From positions 17,273,501-17,337,500 of the forward strand of contig JAEOAD010000040.1 of the NCBI GenBank assembly GCA_036365145.1: DNA of 64,000 bases, written 5' to 3'. The translations under genes were made by a program, and so were the position numbers. This document shows, in pieces, positions 23,281-40,264 of the stretch (position 1 is its first letter; each line of letters starts with the position of its first letter). The stretch comes from Orientallactaga sibirica (taxonomy: Eukaryota > Chordata > Mammalia > Rodentia > Dipodidae). Under the pieces are notes generated by a model. That model worked only from the letters and a program-made list of their open reading frames with translations, made no database searches and had not been told where the DNA came from.

Positions 23281-23492
23281 AGCTGGGGAATGGCTTAGTG
23301 GTTAAGGCGTTTGCCTATGAAGCTTAAGGACCCTGGTTCGATTCCTTCAGTACCCGTAAGCCAGATGCACCGGGTGCATGCATCTGGAGTTCGTTTGCAG
23401 TGGCTAGAGGCTCTGGTGTGCCCATTTTCTCTTTCTCTCTATCTGCCTCTTCCTCTCTATTGCAAATAAATAAAAATAAAATATTTTTAAAA
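23281..23492 (+). repeat. DIP-like SINE
   Basis: Loses bases against consensus (TACCCGTAAG, GCACCGGGTGC) where the second duplication copy keeps them (TACCCACGTAAG, GCACCGGGGTGC). Confidence 0.9.
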
Positions 23493-23507
23493 AAAAAAAA
23501 AAGATGC

Positions 23508-23693
23508 AGGCTGGAGAGATGGCTTAGTGGTTAAGGCACTTGCCTGTGAAACTTAAGAATGCATATTAGCATCTCTAGGTCCCACATGTGGCACAAGGGG
23601 GTGCACATATCCGGAGTTCGTTCACAGAGGCTGAAAGGCTCTGGCACACTCATTCTCTCACTTTCTGCCTCTTTCTCTCTCACACACAAAAAT
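23508..23693 (+). repeat. DIP-like SINE
   Basis: GGCTGGAGAGATGGCTTAGT start; middle replaced by GAATGCATATTAGCATCTCT. Confidence 0.85.
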
Positions 23694-23696
23694 AAA

Positions 23697-23832
23697 GGCC
23701 GGGCATAGTGGCACATGCCTTTAATCTCAGCACCTGGGAGGCAGAGGTAGGACAGTTGTGAGTCTGAGGCCAGTCTGAGAATACATAGTGATTTCCAAGT
23801 CATCCTGGTAATAGTGAGCCCTACCTCAAAAT
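23697..23832 (+). repeat. B1 SINE
   Basis: GCCGGGCATAGTGGCACATG to CCCTACCTCAAAATAAAA. Confidence 0.9.
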
Positions 23833-23953
23833 AAAAAATTGAATGAAAATCTATAAACTGTTGCCTAATTTCAAGATTTCCTCTTGGATCTGAAGTCTAA
23901 ATAAGATAGAACTATAAACTAGAAAGTATTTATATTCCTAAAATCGGTAATCC

Positions 23954-24310
23954 AGGGCTGGAGAGATGACTTAGTGGTTAAGGTCTTGCCTGTGAAGCCT
24001 ACGGACCCAGGTTTGATTCCCCAGTACCCATGTAAGCCAGATGCACAAAGTGGTGCATGCATCTGGAGTTCATTTGCAATGGCTAGAGGCCCTGACACGC
24101 TCACTCTCTCATTGCTCTCTCTCTTGCTTTTTTTTTTTAGTTTTTCGAGGTTGGGTCTCACTCTAGCCCAGGCTGACCTGGAATTCACTGTGTAGTCTCA
24201 GGGTGGCCTTGAGCTCATAGCAATCTTCCTACCTCTACATCCCAAGTGCTGGGATTAAAGGCATGTACCACCACACACCTGGCCTCTCTCTTAAATAAAA
24301 AAATAAAAAC
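23954..24310 (+). repeat. DIP-like SINE with minus B1 nested in its CT tail
   Basis: DIP 23954-24130 runs into CTCTCTCTTG, then B1 (minus) 24131-24284, then CTCTCTCTTAAATAAAA resumes the DIP tail. Confidence 0.85.
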
Positions 24311-24325
24311 AGTAATCCAATTTAA

Positions 24326-24631
24326 GATTTTTATTTGCAAGCAGAGAAAGAAAGAAGAGTGAGATAGAGAGCATGCACAAGTGTGACAGTGAAGAAGCAC
24401 ATTCCAGGGCCTCCAAGTGCATGTACCACTTTGTGTATTTGGCTTTAGGTGGGTATTGGGGAATCAAACCCAGGTCATTTGGTTTTGTAGGAAAGCACCT
24501 TAACCACTGAGTCATTTCTCTAGCTCTGAGGGGGGGTTCGAGACTGGTCTCACTCCAGCCCAGGCTGACCTGGAATTCACCTTTGCCTCCTGAGTTCTGG
24601 GATTAAAGGCATGCACCACCATGCCCAGCTC
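24326..24631 (-). repeat. DIP-like SINE followed by B1 fragment
   Basis: Diverged homolog of the pair at 22262-22568; DIP to 24526, B1 24528-24631. Confidence 0.8.
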
Positions 24632-24731
24632 TAATCCTATGTGCAATGAAAGGAATACTGAGGGAAATAATTACAACCATGACCAGAATATATGAGTAAG
24701 CTAGTAAAGTTTTGGATTAAAATTCTAATGT

Positions 24732-24875
24732 AGCCATGGTGGTGTACACCTTTAATCCCAGCACTGGGGAGGCAGAGGTAGGAGGATCACTGAGTTCAAG
24801 GCCAATCTGAGAGTGCATAGGGAGTTCAAGGTCAGCATGGGCTACAGCAAGATTCTACCCTGAAAAACAAAACAA
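24732..24875 (+). repeat. B1 SINE at duplication junction
   Basis: Body matches the B1 at 28671-28806, but its tail runs into the sequence that follows the B1 at 20814, marking the junction. Confidence 0.9.
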
Positions 24876-28806
<3,931 letters not shown>

Positions 28807-28879
28807 CAAACTAACAACAACAACAAAAAAAAAAAAAAAAAAAAAAAAAAAGAGAGAGAGAGAAAATGCTAATGTAAAA

Positions 28880-29349
28880 AAAACAGGATCTATATATGAT
28901 ATTTTCAACAATTTCTGATAGCTACTGGCATCTAGTAAAAAAGAATATTATAGAAAAGTATTCAAACCTGTGAACCATATATTTATACACAGAAACTACT
29001 ATCAACAGGTTAATAAATTCTCCAAACTAGTAGATTATTATCACTCAGGGTATCTTTAAAACTACAAATTCCAGTGGATGGTGCATTTACCTATGTATAC
29101 GGCAGATCCTCATTTACCACAAAATATCCCCCAAATTCCACAAATTCCTGGGATCACTTGGCCTTTCACACGTTTGAGAACCACAGTGATAGCTGAGGGT
29201 CACTTGCTATCTGCTTACAGCAGCACAGTGCTCACATCAAAAAACACTGTCTTAGGCAAAAATAGCAGAGTCCAAGGCGGCCTCTCCACTAACAAGGGGA
29301 AAGTCTTACTCAAGCCACAATCACCATAGGATTGTGCATTTCTAACTGT
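28880..29349. other. Intronic unique sequence
   Basis: No gene or repeat recognised. Confidence 0.55.
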
Positions 29350-29455
29350 ATTTTTTGTTTGTTTGTTTGTTTTGGTTGACCTGGAATTAACTATGTACTC
29401 TCAGGGTGGCCTCGAACTCTCGGCGATCCTCCTACCTCTGCCTCCCGAGTGCTGG
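29350..29455 (-). repeat. B1 SINE, doubly truncated
   Basis: Starts at GGTTGACCTGGAATTAACTA and ends CCCGAGTGCTGG. Confidence 0.85.
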
Positions 29456-29487
29456 TCTAACTATATTTTTTAAAAATAAATTTTATG

Positions 29488-29665
29488 CTGGGCGTGGTGG
29501 CACACGCCTTTAATCCCAGCACTCGGGAGGCAGTGGAAGCAGGATAGCCATGAGTTCGAGGCCATCCTGAGACTACACAGTGAATTCCAGGTCAGCCTGG
29601 ACTAGAGTGAAACCCTACCTCAAAAAACCAAAATAAATAAATAAATAAAAATAAATAAATAAATA
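29488..29665 (+). repeat. B1 SINE
   Basis: Full copy with an AAATAAATAAAT tail shared with the next DIP. Confidence 0.92.
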
Positions 29666-29863
29666 AATTTTATTATTTATTTGTTTGAGAGAGAAAGAGG
29701 CGGGGATGGGGAGAGAATGGGCATGCCAGGGCCTCCAGCCACTGCAAGGGAACTCCAGAGGTATACCCGCATGTGGCTTACGTGGGTCCTGGAGAATCGA
29801 ACCAGGATCCTCTGGCTTTGCAGGCAAACGATTTAACAGCTAAGCAATCTCTCTCCAGCCCTG
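29666..29863 (-). repeat. DIP-like SINE
   Basis: TTATTTGTTTGAGAGAGAAA to TCTCTCTCCAGCCC. Confidence 0.9.
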
Positions 29864-29983
29864 AATTTCTAATTGTAAAAACATGAGTTTGACTAGTCCA
29901 AGTTTGTAATTTTGCATTTTTTATTGTTAGAAAAGTGCCAGAAGAACCATGCTGAAAAAATAAAATTACCTCTTTAAGAAAAG

Positions 29984-30133
29984 GAGCCAGAAGAGGTGGT
30001 GCATGCCTTTAATCCCAGTACTCGGGAGGCAGAGGTAGAAGGATCGCATGAGTGTGAGGCTACCCTGAGACTACAGAGAGAATTCCAGGTTAGCCTGGGC
30101 TAGAGTGAGACCCTACCTTGAAAAACCAAAAAA
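29984..30133 (+). repeat. B1 SINE
   Basis: GGAGCCAGAAGAGGTGGTGC to CTTGAAAAACC. Confidence 0.9.
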
Positions 30134-30257
30134 AGGGCCGGGTGTGCCATCATCTTCTAATTCAGTAGGAATGGCTTAGAAAGGGTTACTGAAAGTATAA
30201 TGAGGCTAAAATGTCTATTACCTCTTGTCAAAACACAGTATAAAAGCTATATTAAAG

Positions 30258-30416
30258 CAGGACATGGTGACGCATGCCTTTAATCCCAGCACTCGGGAGG
30301 CAGAGGTACGAGGATCACTGTGAGTTCAAGGCTACCCCAAGACTACATAGGGAATTCCAGGTCAGCCTGGGCCAGAGTGAGACCCTACCTCGAGGAAAAA
30401 AAAAAAAAAAAAAAAA

Positions 30417-30452
<36 letters not shown>

Positions 30453-30454
30453 AA
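30258..30454 (+). repeat. B1 SINE with (A)n(GAAA)n tail
   Basis: B1 to about 30394; tail of 24 A then nine GAAA units. Confidence 0.92.
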
Positions 30455-30527
30455 ACACAGTAAAAACAGCTGACTGAATTTTCCAAAAATTATCAGATCC
30501 TCAGAGTTAGAGTTCAAAAAAATGAGT

Positions 30528-30735
30528 GGCTGGGCATGGTGGCGTACACCTTCAATCCCAGTACTCGGGAGACAGAAGTAGGAGGATCATCGTGAGTTCA
30601 AGGCCACCCTGAGACTACACAGTGAATTCTAGGTCAGCCTGGCTAGAGTGAGACTCTACCCCACCCCCCCCAAAAAAAAACAGAAAAAAGAAAAAAGGAA
30701 GGGAGGGAGGGAGGGAGGGAGGGAGGGAGGGAGGG
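30528..30735 (+). repeat. B1 SINE with (GGGA)n tail
   Basis: B1 to 30662, C/A-rich linker, GGGA units 30696-30735. Confidence 0.9.
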
Positions 30736-32528
<1,793 letters not shown>

Positions 32529-32690
32529 ACAAACCAAGGCCGGGCATGGTGGCACACGCCTTTAATCCCAGCACTTGGGAGGCAGAGGTAGGAGGATCAC
32601 CATGAGTTTGTAGCCAGCCTAAGAATAGATACTGAATTCCAGGTCCGCCTGGACTAGAGTGAACCCTACCTCCAAAAACCAAAAAACAAA
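32529..32690 (+). repeat. B1 SINE
   Basis: GGCCGGGCATGGTGGCACAC to CCTACCTCCAAAAACC. Confidence 0.92.
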
Positions 32691-33036
32691 ATAATAATTA
32701 AAAACAAACCAAAAAGAAGAGCATGGTGCTCGTTTTTCTTACATGACGTCATGTTTACTAAAAATTCCTTTGCCAAGTTATTAACGGGGATCCAAGATGT
32801 TCTGATGTTTCATAGTGAAGCCGCAAAAAAAGAAAACTGGATTTTGTATAAAAAAAAATACTTTATCTTTCTAAACTAAAAGGAGGACAGAGGAGAAAAG
32901 AATACACTGATGCTGAAATCATCTAGCATGGTTCTAAGGAAATGCTTTGTCATAGTTTCTGTTGAAGAAAAATAAAGCCCAAGCACTCCCACTATTTACA
33001 ACACAGCTTTATTTGAAACACTTGTTTGCCTGAATT

Positions 33037-33175
33037 TTTTTGTTTCTTTTTTGTTAGCTTGAAACAGTTTCACATTCTAGTGCAGGCTGGCCTTGAACTC
33101 ATTATGTAGCCAAGGCTGACCTCAAACTTGTCTCCCAAGTGCTGGAATTACAAGCATGTGCTACCTGCCCGGCTA
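33037..33175 (-). repeat. Old B1-like SINE
   Basis: GCAGGCTGGCCTTGAACTCA and GTGCTGGAATTACAAGCATG; diverged. Confidence 0.65.
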
Positions 33176-33361
33176 CTTTTCCAGAATTCTTCATCATAAA
33201 AGTTAGCTCCAACATGAAGGCACACAAAGAGAGTAGGAAGAATACAAACATTTCAAATGTATACCATCAATGTAAGAGCACAGTGTACATGATAGGAAAA
33301 GTACTACAAGGTTAGGCTCAAATAATACCTGAATTAAATGATTTACTCTATACTTTAATGT

Positions 33362-33630
33362 GAGGGGCCGAGGAGATGGTCCAGTTAGTTTGGGTACCTA
33401 GCACTCACATAACTGCCTAGCAGTCAAGAGGCAGAGACCTGGGATGCTTGGTCAGGCTGGCTAGCTAGACTAGCTGAATCAGCAGCAAACTCTGAGTTCA
33501 AGAGAGAGACCAAGTAAGGTGGACAGAAAACAGCTGACATCAGCCTCTGGCCTCCACATGCAACCACATGTGTATACAACTTAAGTGAGCCCACACATGC
33601 AAACATATATACACACAAACATGTACATCA
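33362..33630 (+). repeat. B4/RSINE-type SINE
   Basis: GAGGAGATGGTCCAGTTAGT head and CATCAGCCTCTGGCCTCCAC plus a CACACA-rich tail, as in rodent B4. Confidence 0.6.
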
Positions 33631-33652
33631 CACACATGAAAAAACAAAACCT

Positions 33653-33820
33653 GCCAGGCGTGGTGGTGCACATCCTTAATCCCAGCACTTGGAAGACAGA
33701 GGTAGGAAGATAGCCATGAGTTCAAGGCCTCCCTGACATTACATAGTGAATTTCATGTCAGCCTGGGCCAGAGTGAGACCCTACCTTGAAACCCCCCCAA
33801 AAACCAAAACCAAAAAACCC
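33653..33820 (+). repeat. B1 SINE
   Basis: Full copy with a C-rich break in the tail (ACCCCCCCAAAAACC). Confidence 0.9.
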
Positions 33821-34262
33821 CCACCTTTTAAATATGAAATGGGTAGCAGAGCCAATAAAGCACTAAGAATAGGGAGTGCCCAGGCTATCAATTTGAGGTG
33901 GTTACCAATACTATACTTTTTAAGGAAGTCATAGTAATGAGTTCTAACAGGGTAGCAGCAACTACATGAGTTATAAAGAGCAAGGCCCTCAGGAACAGTG
34001 TCAGTCACAAACCCAGAGCAGAACACACTTCCCAGTCCACGACAATCTGTTCCTCCATGTCAGTCATTGTATCTGTGCCTCTCAGCACGTGAGTATCTAA
34101 CCTTGCACATCGCATGACTGCAGTCACACAGCTTAGGAAAACTCTTAGAAAGAATCACCTTCGTACCTTTCACAATCCAACAGGCTGATTTAAGGAATCA
34201 AGCGTGTAGTCCTGTTCAACTAAACTAGATTTTAAAAGCTTCTCACTTAGAAAAATAGGTTT
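33821..34262. other. Intronic unique sequence
   Basis: Nothing recognised. Confidence 0.55.
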
Positions 34263-34450
34263 GGGCTGGAGAGATGGCTTAGTGGTTAAGGTGCTTGCCT
34301 GCAAAGCCAAAGGACCCAGGTTCAATTGCCCAGGACCCACGTAAACCAGATACACAAGGGGGTGCATATATCTGGGGTTCTTTTGCAGTGGCTGGTGGTC
34401 CTGCAGCACCATTCTCTCTCTCTCAGATAAATAAAAATAAGCTATTTTAA
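34263..34450 (+). repeat. DIP-like SINE
   Basis: GGGCTGGAGAGATGGCTTAG to CAGATAAATAAAAATAA. Confidence 0.92.
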
Positions 34451-34491
34451 AAACAACAACAACAACAACAACAACAAAAAAAACAGGTTTA

Positions 34492-34620
34492 AGCCAGGTG
34501 TGGTGGTACATGCCTTTAATTCTAGCACTCGGGAGGTAGAGGTAGGAAGATCACTATGAGTTCAAGGCCAACCTGGAAGCCTGGGCTAGAGCAAGACTCT
34601 ACTTTGAAAAACCAAAACAA
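34492..34620 (+). repeat. B1 SINE
   Basis: AAGCCAGGTGTGGTGGTACA start; a short internal deletion. Confidence 0.9.
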
Positions 34621-34802
34621 AACAGCACTATGAAGACTGTATGGAATAGCATACTGACCTAATATTGCACCCTTATGGCCAGAACAGCATCAGTACAAAG
34701 TAGCACCACAATGAGATTTTTCTCTGGCTGGTTGGTTCAAAGTTTCATAAATAAAATAAGCCTAAACTATTAATGAATAAGCTATTTCCAGAGGTAGGGT
34801 CA

Positions 34803-35009
<207 letters not shown>

Positions 35010-35082
35010 TTAGTAACAGAAAGTTATTTCCATTAAAGCTACATTAAGTCAATACCTATTTCAGTTTAAAGAAACACAGTTT

Positions 35083-35355
35083 AGGGCTGGAGAGATGGCT
35101 TAGTGGTTAAGGGGCCTGCCTCCTAAGCCTAAGAATGCTGGTTCCAATCTCCAGGTCCCACGTTTAGCCAGATGCAAAGTGACACAAGGGCGCAATGCTG
35201 CACTTGACCACAAGGGGACGCACACATCTGGATTCTGTTTGCAGCAGCTGAGAGGCTGCTCGCGCACCCATCTCTATTTGTCTTCCTCTTCCTCTCCCTC
35301 CCTCCCCCACCCCCCGTGTCTCTCTCAAAAAAAAAAAAAAAAAAAAAAAAGAAAA
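35083..35355 (+). repeat. DIP-like SINE, long subfamily
   Basis: GATGCAAAGTGACACAAGGG then CGCAATGCTGCACTTGACCA is the extra block; poly-A tail from 35328. Confidence 0.88.
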
Positions 35356-35405
35356 GAAACATGGTTTAGTGGAAAGACTACATTAATAATACCAACAAAA
35401 TATTT

Positions 35406-35576
35406 CTATTATTATTATTATTATATTATTATTATTTTGGTCTTCTTGAGATAGGGTCTCATTCTAGCCCAGGCCAACCTGAGACTCTGTAGTTCCAGAC
35501 TGGCCTCAAATTCACAGAAATCATATCTCTGCCTCTCAGGTGATGAGATTAAAGGCATGCACTACCACACCCGGCT
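35406..35576 (-). repeat. (ATT)n followed by B1 SINE
   Basis: ATT units to 35436; B1 35437-35576 ending CACACCCGGC. Confidence 0.85.
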
Positions 35577-35671
35577 TTGCTTCTATTATCTTAAACTGTA
35601 TTAAGCAATTAAAATAGTACTCATATGAAACTAAACAATATATGAAGTCTATCTCTTTAAGAACTGATCAT

Positions 35672-35835
35672 TAGCTGGGCATGGTGGCACACTCCTTTAA
35701 TCCCAGCACTCAGGAGGCAGAGGTAGGAGGATTGCCGCGAATTCAAGGCCAACCTGAGACTATACAGTTAAGTCCAGGTCAGCCTGGCTGAGTGAGACCC
35801 TACCTCGAAAAACCAAAACCAAACAAACAAAAAAA
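35672..35835 (+). repeat. B1 SINE
   Basis: TAGCTGGGCATGGTGGCACA to CCTCGAAAAACC. Confidence 0.92.
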
Positions 35836-35891
35836 TTTGATCATTAAATTAATTCACTTGCATCTTACTGTAAAATTTATTCTTTAATAAC

Positions 35892-36058
35892 TTTTTTTTT
35901 TTTTTTTTTTTTTTGGTTTTTCGAGGTAGGGTCTCACTCTAGCTCAGGCTGACCTGGAATTCACTATGTAGTCTCAGGGTGGCCTTGAACTCATGGCAAT
36001 CCTCCTACCTCTGCCTCCCAAGTGCTGGGATTAAAGGCGTGCGCCACCACGCCCGGCT
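35892..36058 (-). repeat. B1 SINE, young
   Basis: Near-consensus from poly-T to GCGCCACCACGCCCGGC. Confidence 0.94.
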
Positions 36059-36173
36059 TCTTTAATAACTTTAATAACGATTATATCAATGAGTCACCTT
36101 TAAAAAGAATGCAAAAATATATTTGTGTCTTATTCTTTGTGTAATAAATATATTGAAAAAAAACCTAAGAAAT

Positions 36174-36325
36174 AAGCCGGGCATGGTGGCACACATCTTT
36201 AATCTCAGTACTCGGGAGGCAGAGGTAGGAGAATCACCATGAGTTCGAGGCCACCGTGAGACTACATAGCGATTTCCAGGTCAGCCTGAGACCCTACCTC
36301 AGAAAAAAAAAAAAAAAAAAAAAAA

Positions 36326-36365
<40 letters not shown>

Positions 36366-36366
36366 A
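36174..36366 (+). repeat. B1 SINE with (GAAA)n tail
   Basis: AGCCGGGCATGGTGGCACAC; lacks GGGCTAGAGT near the end; GAAA units 36328-36366. Confidence 0.92.
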
Positions 36367-36409
36367 CCCTATGAAATAATAAATCTCAACATAAGCATTT
36401 TCAATGTTT

Positions 36410-36618
36410 GGATTTAAAAAAATATTTTAATTTACTTATTACACAATGGTGGGGGGGAGAGAGAATGGGTTATGTTCCAGGGCCTCCAGCCACTGCAAAT
36501 GAACTCCAGATGCATGCATCACCTTGTGCATCTGGCTTATGTAGGTATTGGGGAATTAACCCTGGGTCCTTAGGCTTCACAGGCAAGCACCTTAACCACT
36601 AAGCCATCTCTCCAGCCC
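36410..36618 (-). repeat. DIP-like SINE
   Basis: Ends CACTAAGCCATCTCTCCAGC. Confidence 0.92.
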
Positions 36619-36907
36619 CAATGCTTGGAATTTTGAAAAACAAAGCAGTAGTAGTGGCTATTTAAGTCATGTTAAGGTCAAAACATGGAGAAATTTCCTT
36701 TTATATATATATGCATATGCACAAAGCTCCCCCCACTGAAATATTTAGGTCTAAAAACTGCCCTATGTATACAAAATTACATAAATAGTACAATAGTTAG
36801 ACTAAGAATGTAAAAAGAAATTATGTATAAGAAAACTCAATCCTGAAACTAGTATTTCTTTCTTTCATTATATTTCAATAGCCACATCTTATTCAATATT
36901 TGCAACA

Positions 36908-37000
36908 AGCCGGGCACCTATAATCCAGTACAAAGCCCGCTGAGAGTAAGGCAGAGGATTGCTGACCTGGTCTTCAGTGAGACCCTGCCTCAAAAAACAA
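36908..37000 (+). repeat. Degenerate B1 SINE
   Basis: GCCGGGCACCTATAATCCAG and GTGAGACCCTGCCTCAAAAA with a lossy middle. Confidence 0.65.
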
Positions 37001-37020
37001 AACAAAACAACAACAAAAAC

Positions 37021-37215
37021 AAGGGCTGGAGAGATGGCTGGAGAGTGGTTAAGGCACTTCCCTATAAAGCCAAAGGATCCAGATTTGATTCCCCAGGACC
37101 CACATAAGCCAGATGCACAAGGTGATGCATGCGTCCAGTTTGTTTGCAGTGGCTGCAGGCCCTAGCATGCCCATTCTCTCTCTCTGCCTCTCTCTTAAAT
37201 AAATAAAAAAATATA
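37021..37215 (+). repeat. DIP-like SINE
   Basis: Head contains a small internal repeat (GGAGAGATGGCTGGAGAGTG). Confidence 0.9.
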
Positions 37216-37904
37216 TATTTTAAAATAATAAAATACAATATAACCATAAAGCTGTAAAGGGCTATAGGGAGGAAAAGTTAAGGGCATTTAATGATAACTG
37301 AGGCACTGGCGCAGCCCTGAGAGAAAGAGCAGTGATTCCACAGACTACTAAAAGTAGGGAAAGAGACATCTCTCCTCCCCCCTCCCATTCTTCAGCCACC
37401 CGGAACCTTTGCATGTGCTGTGTGTTCTCTCTGGAATGCCCAAGTCTTCCATACTTTTTCCTTCCCCCCTTAGCAGACATGAACTTTTTGGTTTTGTGTT
37501 TTGAGGACTCAGGTCACTATCACTTCCTGAGAGAACAATGTCTACTTCTTTGTGTGTGCACACATCTTGTGCACACACAGGGAGAGATGAGAGGAGAAAT
37601 GGATGATCCCCATGGCTCTTCCACGTGGTTGCCTTAAGGTGGAGTCTCTCCATGAACCTGAAGCTGTCATGTCTTCAGTCGACTGCCTAACCAGTGAGCC
37701 TTAGAGATTTTTCTTATCTCTGCCACCCACAGGACTGGCTGTTTACATGGGTGTTGAGGATAGAACTCAGGCTGTCTCAGTTCATCTCAGACCCTCAAGC
37801 TTGTGTGGCAAGTGCCCTTATATTCTGAGCCATTTCCTCAGACTTGAAAAATCTATCTTTTCTTTTCTTTTTTTCTTTTCTTTTCTTTCCTTTCTTCTTC
37901 TTCT
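37216..37904. other. Intronic unique sequence, possible L2 remnant, CT-rich end
   Basis: CTTTGCATGTGCTGTGTGTT around 37410 resembles L2; 37858-37904 is TTTTC-rich. No gene. Confidence 0.4.
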
Positions 37905-38064
37905 TCTTTTTTTTTTTTTTTTTTTTTCGAGGTAGGGTATCACTCTAGCTCAGGCTGACCTGGAATTCACTATGTAGCCTCAGGATGGCCTTGAACTCAC
38001 AGCAATCCTCTTATCTCTGCCTCCCAAGTGCTGAGATTAAAGGCATGTGCCACCACACCCAGCA
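37905..38064 (-). repeat. B1 SINE
   Basis: Poly-T, TCGAGGTAGGGTATCACTCT, end CACCACACCCAGC. Confidence 0.92.
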
Positions 38065-38085
38065 ATCTATCTATCTATCTTATCT

Positions 38086-38529
38086 TTTTTTTTTTTTTTA
38101 AAATAGGAAATAAAGAGAGCTTCAGAGTACAACTCTAACAATTCATTTTGAAAACTACATAAAGCATTCTTTGAAAGGGCTTCTTTACACAGAAGAAAAA
38201 CCTGGACTATCAAACAGACTCAGATTCAGCAGCTCTATTATCACTTCCTGTAAGTTAGCTGTATATAACAACCATTGCTCCTTACAGCCAAACAGACCTC
38301 TCTTTACTTATTGAATGCCAGCTTAGCTGTTTACTTAGTCTATCCCCTGCTCCCTGGGCCACTGTCATCTTAAACTCTAACTAAAGAGTTTTAATGTTTT
38401 CTATAATAAAGCCAAAGTAGGCAGGATTACTAATAGTGCGTCAATCTTTTAGTACACAAACATTTAGGAAACAGTGAGTCAGTCTTAAGAGATTGAGTGA
38501 GAGAAACACCAATAAAAAAGCAGTAATGC
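38086..38529. other. Intronic unique sequence
   Basis: Nothing recognised. Confidence 0.55.
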
Positions 38530-38690
38530 GCCGGGCATGGTGGCGCATGCCTTTAGTCCCAGCACTTGGGAGGCAGAGGTAGGAGGATCACCATGAGTTC
38601 GAGGCCACCCTGAAACCACATTGTGAATTCCAGGTCAGCCTGAGCTAGAGTGAAATCCTACCTCGAAAAACCAAAAAAAAAAAAAAAAAA
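38530..38690 (+). repeat. B1 SINE
   Basis: GCCGGGCATGGTGGCGCATG to a 23-A tail. Confidence 0.93.
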
Positions 38691-38891
38691 AAAGCAGTAA
38701 TATTTCTCCTACATTTCTATCCACACTGGCATGCTATACTGAATGTCACAAATAGCCATAGACACATTCTGTCAGCTTGGTGAATGCTACTAAACAAAAG
38801 AATACAAAAGCATTTTAAGATGTCAAGTAAAAAAAATGAAGGAAAAACAAATGGAAAAATCTACCAAGGATGGGAGATGACTACATCATTG

Positions 38892-38896
<5 letters not shown>

Positions 38897-38941
<45 letters not shown>
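38897..38941. repeat. (CT)n(GT)n microsatellite
   Basis: About 14 CT then 8 GT units. Confidence 0.95.
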
Positions 38942-39235
38942 AAGGGTGCATGTGTGCCATGATGCACATGTAGAGTTTACAGGAGGACCTCAAGGAGTCG
39001 TTTTTCTTCTTCCACCTTCTTTGAGACAGGGACTCTCTTGTTTTGCTACTAGGGAGGTCAGTCTAGCTGCCTCACAAGCTTCAGATTCTCCTGGCTCCAA
39101 CTCCCATTGCTGTATGTGCACTGGGATTGCAGACATGTGCATCACTTTCTGTCTAGCTTTACTTGGGTACTGGGGACTGAAACTGGATCAGAACAAACAC
39201 CTCTAACTATTGAGCCATCTCCTCAGTCAGTCATT
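38942..39235 (-). repeat. B4/B2-type SINE, old
   Basis: GTGCATGTGTGCCATGATGC, TTTGAGACAGGGACTCTC and ATTGAGCCATCTCCTCAG in the order of a reversed rodent composite SINE. Confidence 0.55.
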
Positions 39236-39369
39236 TCATCACTCTTGTAAGAAAACTGAACCCACAGAATTAAATAATGTGAAGAGCCACAAGTGCCTGA
39301 GTGAGAAGGAGGTCTCTCTGGTTCTCCACCTGCATCTTCTATCTTCTCTCATTCTTTCCCTTCATCTCC

Positions 39370-39475
39370 CACAAGGCCTCATCATGTAGCCCTGGCTGGC
39401 CTGGAACTCCTGAGTGATCTCTTGCCTCTGCCTCCCAAGTACTACAATTGTAGGCATATGCCACCATACCTGATT
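39370..39475 (-). repeat. Old B1-like SINE
   Basis: CTGGCTGGCCTGGAACTCCT and CTCTGCCTCCCAAGTACTAC. Confidence 0.65.
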
Positions 39476-39488
39476 ATCTGCTTGTATC

Positions 39489-39631
39489 TTTTTTTTTTTT
39501 TTAATGGTAGGATCTCTCTCTAGCTCAGGCCGAACTGGAATTCACTATATACTCTCAGGGTGGCCTCAAACTCATGTCAGTCCTCCTACCTCTACCTCCA
39601 AGTGCTGGGATTAAAGGCGTGTGCCCAGCTG
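39489..39631 (-). repeat. B1 SINE
   Basis: Poly-T, ATGGTAGGATCTCTCTCTAG; head shortened. Confidence 0.88.
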
Positions 39632-39637
39632 CTTGTA

Positions 39638-39797
39638 TTTTTTTTTTTTTTTTGGTTTTTCAAGATAGGATCTCACTCTAGCCCAGGCTGACCTGGAATT
39701 CACTCTGTATTCTCAGGGTGGCCTTGAACTCATGGTGATCCTCCTACCTCTGTCTCCCAAGTGCTGGGAAAAAAGGCATGTGCCACCACGCCTGGCT
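39638..39797 (-). repeat. B1 SINE
   Basis: Second of two adjacent minus B1 copies, GTTTTTCAAGATAGGATCTC start. Confidence 0.92.
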
Positions 39798-39812
39798 TGT
39801 ATCTGTTTTTTA

Positions 39813-40036
39813 AAAAGTATTTTTATTTATTTATTTGAGACAGACAGACAGAAAGAGATAGATAAAGATTGAGTATGGGCACACCAGGCCCTCCTGCTAC
39901 TGCAAAAGAACTCCAGATGCATTCACCACTTTGTGCAACTAGATTTATGCGGCTACTGAGAAATCGAACCCAGACAACCAGGCTTTGAAAGCAAGCACCC
40001 AAGCACCTTTAACCTCTGAGCCATCTCTCCAAGCCT
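39813..40036 (-). repeat. DIP-like SINE
   Basis: Contains a small CAAGCACC duplication near its head. Confidence 0.9.
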
Positions 40037-40103
40037 CGCTTTTATCTTTCTAAACAATCCATTTCCCAAACCATGGAATGATTCCAGATGACGTAAAACA
40101 AAC

Positions 40104-40264
40104 GTCCCCCCCCCCCACCCCGCCCCGAGGTAGACTCTCGCTCTAGCCCAGGCTGACCTGGAATTCACTATGTAGTCTCAGGGTGGCGTCAAACTCACGG
40201 TGATCCTTCTACCTCTGCCTCCTGAGTGCTGAGATTAAAAGATGTATGCCACCACACCTGGCTT
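40104..40264 (-). repeat. B1 SINE with C-rich tail
   Basis: The tail is CCCCCCCCCCACCCCGCCCC instead of T-rich, then GAGGTAGACTCTCG. Confidence 0.9.

Noticed and set aside
23954..24130. tRNA-like box A and box B sequences (GGCTTAGTGGTTAAGG, GGTTTGATTCCCC) suggesting a tRNA gene
   Set aside because: These belong to the head of the DIP-like SINE; there is no cloverleaf or acceptor stem, and the same head is found in dozens of copies.
37332..37653. Opposed ~101-codon ORFs
   Set aside because: Low-complexity and possible L2 sequence; no codon-like or splice evidence.
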